64,000 nucleotides of DNA. It comes from Luscinia megarhynchos (lineage: Eukaryota; Chordata; Aves; Passeriformes; Turdidae). Under the pieces are notes generated by a model that was not told the DNA's origin, did not search any database, and saw only the letters and a program-made list of their open reading frames with translations. Both the position numbers and the translations under genes were made by a program. Shown in pieces: positions 54,604-64,000 of the stretch; the first letter of the stretch is position 1, and each line of letters opens with the position of its first letter. Location: positions 12,577,385 to 12,641,384 of the forward strand of contig CM067576.1 of the NCBI GenBank assembly GCA_034336665.1, in the 5' to 3' direction.

Positions 54604-56987
54604 AAACCTGGTAAGTCAGTCAATAGAGCCATGAGGATGATGCTTTTCAGCACATTGCTTAAAAACCACTACAGTTATTGTAAACCAGGGTTAGAGGAGA
54701 ATAAATCCCAAGAAATCTGGCAAGGGCTGAAATTAGGCAAAAAAAAGTGGAAGCAATAAAGGATTTTTGTCTAGGTTATTTGCATGTTTGGCTGTTGTTT
54801 TTTTCTTTTTTTTTTTTTGGTCTTGAGAATTATGATGTTTGATTTCATGTGTTCTGCTTGAGGAGACGAGAGGAGATGAGGATGATGAAGTTACATTACT
54901 TAAATAAAATACAAATTCCACTGTAGCCATTTTGGCAGTTCCCAGGAAAGGGCTGCAGGAAGTCCCACTCCCCATGGATACCTGGCTCACAACTTGTGTG
55001 CATACTTGGATAAGGAAGGATCAGTCACAAAGTTGGTGGGTTCAGTCGTCATATTACAGATTAGGTTTTCCATCAAGAATATTTCTTAAGATGCATTATA
55101 AAGAAAAAAACCAGAATTTTAACACCAGAAATTAAAAGGGAATCAAGAGGAAGATCAATCTGTATACTTAGAGAAATAACAATTTTAGCACACACAGTAA
55201 CAATTCTATCATCATCTCTTCATTTGGTATCATAATTTAACTGAAATATGTTCTTCAATGGAGTTCTACTATGATTTAGAAATTAATAACCATTTTCTTT
55301 AAAATATTATCATTGCTAACAATTTTAAAACATTTGTTCATCTACTCTGGCAAGAATCAGGAGTTCAATCTGCAATCTACTTATGTCTGTAAAACTTCCC
55401 AAGGTGTATCAATCTGATTTTTGACTACAAATATGGCCTGGGCAGACACTGAATATCATACACAAGAGACAGCATTCCAGTACAGAAGCAGACAAAAGCA
55501 CCTTAGGTTAAGATCATGACTCATACATTTTCAGGATTTTCAAGAGCACAATGGACCAGCACAGTGACAACTGGAAAAACAACAATCTAAAGGAAAAAAA
55601 AGATCTAAAACTATAAAAAACTTTCTCATTTTACACTTAGCATTGTATTTCAAACCCACTGTGTGTGCCTGGAATGACTGTGCCCGACCTGATTTGAAAA
55701 CAAAATTGCCAAGGTATGCTGACAATGTTTCACTCAGGCCTCTAAGGAGATTTAAGCCAGACAAACTACCTTGTTGTGAGAGCTATGTGTGGCTTTAAGG
55801 TCACTGGCCTATTCACATTAATAGCTCCATTTGTCTTAAAATCCTTTCCAAAGAGGCTGAAGGAACTTTGTTTTGCTACAGTTTATTTTCTCCCCACTTT
55901 ATATAATCGTTCTGAGGACATCATTAGCTTCAGGGTATAACTCAAGGTAGTTTTCCTATTAAGCTCTGAGAATTTCTCAGCTTCTTTCCTAGTCTGTGAG
56001 ACTACTACAGCTATGAACTGAGCTTTGCCCAATGTTTACTCCACTCAGATCTGTTACTTAGATGACCACCAGGCAAAGAAATCCTATCAACACACTAGAA
56101 ATAACAGAGGCAAACCACAGGATATAAATTACTCCCTCTGACAAATTTACATTTACCTATTTGAACTGCATCGTATTTTGGCTGCACCTGTTATTAGAGG
56201 TGAGCATAAGTTCTGCCTGTAATGACCTCATCATGCAGCCGATTATGGGATGCTGTAGCCAAACACTTGTGATGACACCATGAACTTGGATTGGGCATAT
56301 CCATCCCTCAGGCTCCTGTCAGTCATGTGAATCCCGTCTTTATGCTCAGGAGCCCCCTTGGATATTGTCTGACATTGCAATCTTCAGTAAATTACCCTGC
56401 CACTGCCAATCTCACCGTTATCTCACAAACAATCAAGCAGGCAATCAAACTGCTCTGAATTGCCAGTTCAGGACCTGGGAAGCTGGAAACATCTCCATTC
56501 AACAGCAGGGAAAAACCTGCCTGTGATTCCTTCCATGTAAGACGGTTTTGCTGCAGCTCTGTGAAGTCAGACTCATATGCTTTCAGATACTTATAACAAT
56601 ATTTAGAAAAGCCAGGCATAGAGCATAACACAATTTGCTTTTTAGAACATTATTACTTATATGGCTATATTCCCGTGCAGTAATTCATTCTCAGATGGCA
56701 AGATTCAGGATTTAGGATATTTTTACCTTATGTGAACTAGCTGATCCAGCTTGTTGCAACAGCAGCAGCGAGGTCTGGGTCTCTTCAGCACACACAGCCA
56801 GGCCCTGGGCACTGCTGCTCAGTATCAAAGGCTTAGACACCACTGTGCTGCTCACAGCCACAGCTGCTGCTCTTATTGACTTTGCTGCTCTGAAATCTCT
56901 GACTCCATGCATGAAAGAGTAGTGGTTACTGTCAGAATATATCTGGTTTTAGCTCACATTTTCCTGATTTGCTATCTGGACTATTAT

Positions 56988-57262
56988 CACAGAATGGCTG
57001 AGATTGGCAAGGACCTCTGGAGGTGATCAGGTCCAGCCCCCTGCTCGAGCAAGGCTACCAGATGCTGGTTGCCCAGGTTGCCCATACAAATTTGAAATGC
57101 CTTCAAGGATGGAAACCCCACAGCCTCACTGGGCACCCTGCTCCCGTGCTCAGTCACTGGACCAAGAAGAAAGTGTCTCCCAGCACACATTTGTGGCTGG
57201 GGCTGCTCTTCCTCAGGTGCAGGACCTTGCATTTCATGAGGTCTCTCTCAGCCCTTTTCCCC
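56988..57262 (-). mobile_element. CR1 LINE 3' fragment
   Basis: ATCACAGAATGGCTGAGATTGG, AAGGACCTCTGGAGGTGATC, CCCCCTGCTCGAGCAAGGCTACC, CCTTCAAGGATGGAAACCCC and GCAGGACCTTGCATTTCATGAGG follow a CR1 3' end in reverse complement, with an internal gap after about 57180. Confidence 0.87.
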
Positions 57263-60200
57263 AGCCATATTGTAGTGTTATATATTAAGTAAATTGTTAC
57301 AGAATCATTTATTTGCATTAAGCTCAGCTGATTAAAACCAGAGCTAGAAAAGAAGTACCTTCTGTGAAATTCTGCTATTAGCATAAATTTTAATTAGAAT
57401 TCAGTACTTTGGGGTTTTAATATCTATTTCAGAGCTTGTCATCCTCCAAATTTCCTCAGGTATGTTGAATTATTGATATGTTTAATTCAATGACAAACCC
57501 TCACCACTCACCTCACCAAAATATTGCTCTTTTTGTGGCACACACAGCTGAGTTTCAAGTGGGCAGTGACCTCTCTGATACTCTGCATGCTAAAGGGAGG
57601 AGACTGGAGGGAGATAAGATGGTGCTGAACCTTCTCCAACAATTTGAGACCAACACAAGTCCTAACTTGGCCTTAACTGAGATGAAAGAAATAGAACATT
57701 TTGGTCTGATTTAAACTGGCAGCACAGGATTAGCTCTCCATTGCTCTTCATGGTTTTTCTGAATTCCCAAATCTTTTCAGAAATCAGAAGCAAGTGACAT
57801 GGTATCCCTCTTGAAGAGTTCACTTGGCTAATGGATCCACACATTTCTCAACTTTCTGAGAACTGTTCCACAAGCTTTTTGGCACACTTCACTACACAGC
57901 ATAGAGAAAACTTCAAAGAAATACTTGAAAATTGATTAATCTACTCATGAATGTCATATTTATGACTGCCTTATTACTCTGTTCCTCTTGACCATCATTA
58001 GAAGGACTAAAAAAGCTCTCAGGAGGAATAATAATACATTTTACCACATTACTATTCTAATAGTAATTAGAACCTCTCAGCATCAGTGTTCCAGTGCCAC
58101 TGAATATATTTCTCACCATGTCTGGGTTACTGGATTGCAGAACTAGAAAGGTGATGCTTGAGCTACTGGGGTTTTAAAATGCCAATGAGTAAATTATCTA
58201 CAGCTTCCACACTTCTTCAAAACCTGCAGGTTGTGCTTCAGGTTCAATTCACAATGCACACCAGAATAAGTGAACTTTGAACCTGACATCCAACTTGCTG
58301 AGCCAATGCTTTCTGTACCCAGCAAGGGACAATTCTGTTTCCAACCCAAAACTCCTGAGCCCACGCTCAGCAGAGGGCATCCTTACACTTCACTAGCTGC
58401 AGGAGCTGAGGGACTTTCAGAGCCTAATTCCTGGAAATTCTTCTTTTTCCAATAAACATTTCAGACTGATGATTAAAATGGAGGTGGGGAGGGGGGGAAC
58501 AGCAGCTACTACAAACCCTGAGGGCAAAAGGGTCTTTGATCACTCTGAGGGCAAATTAGTTAATTTATCATGAACCGATTTTAATTATGTGCAGTATTAA
58601 TATACCCAAGGTGAAGGAATTAGAGATGCTCTATCAGATTATCAAAAGAGAAGGCCTTCTCTGCCAACACAGAAATATATTAATTGAGCTCTAAAATTGC
58701 TTGCAAAACTGCTTCCACAGGCACGCTATGCCACAGCCCAGTATATATTATTGCCAGGAAGTTTATCTAATATTTAACCCAAATTTTCACACTTTTGTAG
58801 TTTGATCTAATTACTGTTATCTGTATTGTCATGTATCATTCAAAATAATTCCTCAGAAGTTCCTGGTGCTAACAAGAAAGGGAATGCTTCTATTTCTGCT
58901 CCAGCTCTGTAAACTATCAGGACATTCATTACAACACTGGCTTTTGTATCTAACTGTGAGCACAACAGAGTATTTTTGTAACCCAAACTGCCTTTCAGGA
59001 CAAGCTGGACTGTGAATCCCAAATTGTGCTAAAGTAGAATGAACCTGGAGATTGGTTGTGCCTCCAAACACCCAAAAATCTCCCCAATGATGTTTTCAAG
59101 GACCCTGGAAGATGAGGGTGGTGAAGCAGCAGCCCCACTTCCCTGGCCCACGAAGGGTCCCTGTGCTGCCCAGGGCTCTGGCTCATTCTTGAGAGCACCA
59201 GCTGCAGGAACCCACTGCAGATGCAGCTCCAGCTTGGGGGTCCCTCTGGATAACTGACACTCCAACTCCAAACCACTCCTTGCTCAGAGCCAGGCTGACC
59301 CAAAGGGCTGCAAGGTGAGAACAATCTCGGAAAAAAATGCTTGCCCAGCTCCAGTGTCCACAGACACCTGCAGGGATCCTGGTGCCTTTTCAAACCATGG
59401 AATTTGCAGGCTCTGAGCTTCTTGCTTTTGCTTCTCCCCAGCTGTGAGGGTGAGTTACTGCTGTACCACATCCCTCGAGGGACAGGGAAGGATGAGCTGG
59501 CTGTGTGTGCATGTACAGGTGATTAGAGGCTGACATGAAGCTGGAACAGGCACACACAAGCACACTCATTAGCTCTTGTCAAACTTTCAGTGCCTACTTT
59601 TGATACAGACTTTATACCCAAGCCCACGTGACTCACCCTGGCCCCCATCCACTACAGATTTCAGCTCCTGATTGCATTTAATGTTCCACAACTGACTGCT
59701 GTACAGGCAGCAGGAAGGTATTTTCTGTGCCAAGAGTATTCTGGGTATTTATATTGAGAACTTCATAAAATCTTTTGTCTGTGCTAAATTAGAGACCCCC
59801 GCTGAGGCAATGCTTGTTGAGGCAAGCTAAATTACATGATTTGCTTTTGTGCTGTGAAATACTTGTATTATCTTAAATGTCACAAGCCTGATGCAGTATC
59901 AAGTCACAGGATTTGTAATTTTCTAAAAGCAATTTTTTTCTAAATGTTTATTGCACGAAGACACTTCTCTTTTCTTTCTATTCTCCTTCTGTCTAATTTC
60001 AGAGATGAGTTTTCTAAGACAACTCAAATAAACAGACTTTCAATCAGTCAAGTGCACTGTCCTGACAATGAACTTCACTAGAAATGCTTTTTTCTTGTGA
60101 ATTGAAGAGATTTCATACTGGAGCAGATAGTCGGCTTTCCCTAATTCATTATCTTTAATGTATTGTGCCAAACAGAATTACCACCAACTGTACTTCCTGG

Positions 60201-61530
60201 TGGGGTTAAAGATATAGAGTAACAAACTGAAGGGGAAAATTTGCCTTCTGAGAGATGCACATCTCTCTTTGGAAAGCCAAGTGGAAAAGAAATTAAAATG
60301 TATTTTAAAAAGAAGGTGCCACTTTGCATAACAAATAAGAAATTCCTCATTTCTATTTGGCTTAGTATTCTATATTGCTATGGGTTGCTTCCTCTCCTTC
60401 TCCTACCAATTTTAGTCCAGATAATTACATTGTGAGGAGAAATGTGATCTGGGAAGTGATAGAAGAAGTAATTGCATTTAAGCTTTTTTAGATTTTATTT
60501 TTTTTAACTTGACTGCACCTGTCCTCTCCTCCCTGATCAAATATGAAACAAATTTAGCAAAATTTTGCTTATTTCCTGTTTTTCTTTCTCTAAGATTACA
60601 TATTTTAACTATCTTTCCAATAAATACTATAAAAATGAGTAAATTTGAACAGATGCAAAAGGGAGAAGAAGAGAGAAAGCAGGAAAAGAAAAGCCTAGAA
60701 AGAGCAATCCCAGTGGGCATTATGGGCTCGTGCCAAGGCTGCCTCTGCAGAGGACAAAGATTCCCCAAATGTGATGAATATCAACTGCCTCCAAAATTTA
60801 GTGGAACTATACTTTAGGAAAGACATCTGAGTTTTGCTGAGTGTACCCCATTGTCTCATGCAGCTGGAGGTGAAATTTAGTTAAATATATGTAATTTAAG
60901 GAGACTGTTTTGAGATACTAAAAACATTTTTTTTAAATTTAGGAACAAGCAAATTATTATAAAATAGTTATTGTAAAATGATGGGTATGAACAGCCACAG
61001 TAGTGATTTCCTTATGCAATATGCCAAAAGAAATAGGAACATAAAAGATCTCATATCCTTTCCCATTCCTCAAAATACCATCAGTTATGTCTTAATTGCC
61101 TAAAATAAAGCCACGGTGAATTAAATGAGTTATACATGTCTATTAGGGGATTATATATTGTAACCACAATTACAGGTCTTAAAATAAAGCTATTTCTAAT
61201 CCCTCCAAAAGATGCTTAATGATTAGATTACTGAGGGACTGATTAAGGGAAGATATTAGCTTTAGAAGCAGCCACAGTGAGAAAATTATGTAATCCAAAC
61301 ATGCTTTAGAAAACAGAAGCACTTTCCAATTTAGAGAGATCTTAGAAGTGAGTAAATGCCAGAATCCCCTTACTTTTCAGTTAGGCTACCTCCTTAAACA
61401 GAAATAGGAAAAAAAACCAAAAAAACCCCCCAAAACACCTAAAAACCCCTAAAAAAAGAAATAAGAGGCTTTCAAGTATTTTTCAGGAAAGTAGCCTATG
61501 CACCATAGTAACCCTAAACAGGTTCATAAG

Positions 61531-61672
61531 GAATCATAGAACCACAGGCTGGTTTGGGTTGGAAGGGACCTTAAAGCTCCTCCAGTCCCACCCCCTGCCA
61601 TGGGGCGTCCCACCTTCCACTATTCCAGGCTGCTCCAAGCCCCTCCAACCTGGCCCTGGGCACTTCCAGGAT
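61531..61672 (-). mobile_element. CR1 LINE 3' end fragment
   Basis: GGAATCATAGAACCACAGGC, TTTGGGTTGGAAGGGACCTT, CCACCCCCTGCCATGGGG and CAACCTGGCCCTGGGCACTTCCAGG are a close match to the avian CR1 3' end in reverse complement. Confidence 0.93.
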
Positions 61673-64000
61673 AAAGATCTAGTTAAGTCCATATCTTGAT
61701 TTGACGTGATGGTAAGGACCAGAGCAGGTGAATTTCCCAGTGTTGCCTCATATCATTCACCCTTAACAGCCCTAAGAGGAGAAAGCAGCTTTGGAGACTC
61801 TCTCCTCTTACTGCTCTGGAATCACATTTTATTTATGCCAGTAATCCACACTGACATCTCATTCAAAATGAAGATTTGTAAGTCTAAAAGAGAGGAGGAC
61901 TCATCTGCCTCTTCTAGGAATAAACCAACTAAAGGACATTAATCTAAAATGGAAAGAAAATATTAAGTATAATATTTCATTTTTCTCTTTTTGAACTATG
62001 GTACAGAGTTTGCATTGTGGCAGATAATAAGACAAAGCAGGACAAATGGGAAACCCTCTGGAGTCAGTGGCAATGCTCTCCTTGACATTCATAAAATGAA
62101 GACTTGGCCCAAGGCCTTTGAATCTGATTGTGAGATACAATTGCAATAAGAATGGCTGAACAGGGAAAAAGCTCCAAAATATGTTAAATCTGCTGCCATG
62201 GAAGACAGGAAATGATAGTTCTCTTTCAGTGACAGGCTGAAGGAATTTATTTTAACAACATGCAGAGATGGACAGAAAGGAAGGAGGCTCAGCTGTCCAG
62301 AGAATAACTCATTTAGGAAAAAAAAAAAAAATAGTATTTATAGCTACCCTACTGCCTTCCAAAAGAACAGCTTGTGTATTCTGTACTACCCCAGAACTAC
62401 TTGCTTATGTTAACAGAGCAATGTTGGTAATGGAGCAGCAAATGAGCTCAACACTTTGCTGCAAATAAACTCAGCTGAGTTTCAAATGAAAAGAGTGACT
62501 GGGAGGGGAGGCAATTTCTTTTAACTTCAAATAAGCTTGCATTTTATGTGAAACTTGGGTTTCTGGTAACTAGCTGGATCTTTAATATTGATTCCCATAG
62601 TACACTTTTCAGCTTTGTCTAATGAGAAAACTTAATTTTATCTGTTCCTTTATATACAAAGTCACAATTACACAAAGGTGCAGCCTGAAGCACAGAACAC
62701 ACATCCCTTCCAGCCTTTCCATTCCTGCAAACTCTGCTATAAACACAGAGGTCAGAGGACAGATTCCTGGCCAGGTGTGTAGTGAACCAGACATGTACAG
62801 AGCAGCACATCTTAGGCAAAGGCAGGACTGCATTCCAAGATATTAATTGTGACACGATTCACATTATATTAGTTTCAGAGTTTTGTTGCAGTTCTTGTGA
62901 ATTCAACAAACTGGTGGTCAGGACAATGCCCCTGTCCTCCCTGCACACATGGGACAGGACCCCGTGACATCTCAGAGAAATGTGAACCCCAAAATAAAAC
63001 TGAGCATTCTGCAGCAGCACAAACCAACAAGGCATGGTGGAGACTGTGAGCCCTGCAGTGGCACAGGCTGTGAGCAGCTGTGTGCAGCAAACACAGCGTG
63101 CCTCAAAATGACTCTGGATTTTTCAGGGAATGCCTACCAAGCTGGTGGAGAAACAGCACCTGAGCTCCCTTATACAAACATTCCATGGGAATTCATAAGG
63201 ATGAGACTATTAAGTGCAGGAAGGATCATTGAATTAAAGTGCTGAGCAAATGGTCACAACAGATTAATTTTCACCTTTCCCAAAAAACCCCCAGTGAAAA
63301 CATGGGGGTCAAAGGGACTTCTCAGGTTCTTTGGATCTTGGATCAAGCTTAAATTTCCAAACTATTTACACTCACCAGTAACCTCTCTGGTCCCTGGAAA
63401 AAAATTACTTAAAATGTAAACAGTGAGAACATTTGAAGAGTTCTCCCTAATCTTTCCAGCCTTCGGCTAGTCCAGCTAATTTTCTTTCAGGTGCTTTACT
63501 ATGGTAAACCAAAATCCATGCAACTTGCATGATAATGGAATATACAATTCTGAATTAATTATTAATACATAATATTATGTATCTCTTGTATGGCAATTCT
63601 CTCTGTATTCTTTGCCTCTGATGAGCTCTTGTTTGCCCTCCTTGAATAAGTTTTAAGTTCTACAATTTTTCATTAGGATGAGCAGCTGAATAGTGTCACT
63701 GGTCATTTTCTCCCCTGCTTAATTGTCTGTTTCACAAATGCAAAATAATGTCCTGGATAGATAAATAAACTTCTTATTCCAGTTTTTCTAATAATATTTC
63801 ACCTTATTCCTTTCTTTGAGGAAATTCTAATAATACATCAGTATTCAAATTTCCCTTTATAATCTTCAAAGCATATAAAAACTGCAAACCTAAGCATTTT
63901 ACCTTTTAGTTTCTTACACTGAATATTAACACAAGTTTAGTGGGTTTTGTTGTATTCTTAAATGCCAATTAATGTACTCTGACAGTTCGATTCTGCTCTT

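Larger units (their letters stand above)
53802..64000 (-). other. TENM2: TENM2 intron extending past the right edge
   Basis: At least 10.2 kb of intron separates the Cys-rich exon from the preceding EGF-repeat exons, which are not in the window. I found no cysteine-spaced EGF open frame on the minus strand here. The intron holds one LTR (about 53985-54603) and CR1 fragments at 56988-57262 and 61531-61672. The remainder is AT-rich unique DNA. Confidence 0.8.

Noticed and set aside
57004..57292. Overlapping plus-strand open frames
   Set aside because: They are antisense reads through a CR1 3' fragment.
53802..64000. Possible EGF-repeat exons of TENM2
   Set aside because: No minus-strand open segment with EGF-like cysteine spacing and splice sites was found.

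Overview
The window is vertebrate nuclear DNA, almost certainly from a bird and perhaps a passerine. Coding exons are short, flanked by GT-AG sites and separated by kilobases of AT-rich sequence. CR1 LINE 3' ends are scattered through it, several ending in the 8-bp ATTCTGTG-type tail, and two LTR fragments look like avian endogenous retroviruses. I see no prokaryotic operon, CRISPR array, tRNA or rRNA gene.

Two genes are present, both on the minus strand and in tandem. Positions 12821-53801 hold the last 16 coding exons of teneurin-2 (TENM2). They run from the cysteine-rich segment after the EGF repeats, through the transthyretin-like/FN-plug region, the NHL beta-propeller and the YD (RHS) shell, to the Tox-GHH/TCAP C-terminus and a TAA stop at 12821-12823. 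All 15 internal junctions are GT-AG, and the phases join into one open frame of 1,917 complete codons. A 21-bp microexon at 40408-40428 encodes the NKEFKH(S) propeller insert. The 3' UTR is about 1.1 kb, with AATAAA at 11705-11700. Exons for the cytoplasmic, transmembrane and EGF regions lie beyond the right edge; 53802-64000 is intron.

About 11 kb downstream, in the same orientation, a large CpG island (roughly 60-1720) holds coding exon 1 of WWC1 (KIBRA). It encodes [12 protein letters not shown] and the first WW domain (566 down to 448). The rest of WWC1 lies off the left edge. The order TENM2 then WWC1 on the same strand matches the known amniote synteny on human 5q34. It also helps separate this locus from the paralogous TENM3/WWC2 region.

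The intergenic and intronic DNA holds a 21-bp GC-rich minisatellite (4836-5077), a 29-bp tandem repeat (5227-5308), an ATCC microsatellite (13739-13829), at least seven CR1 fragments, two LTRs (about 47.72-48.19 kb and 53.98-54.60 kb) and one candidate ancient CORE-SINE (about 38.04-38.17 kb). The observations most worth following are the TENM2 microexon, a 24-bp tandem duplication that copies the 5' splice site of the exon at 53591-53801, and an upstream ATG that overlaps the WWC1 start out of frame. The window is otherwise a normal vertebrate locus. I did not find a wholly new biological system in it.
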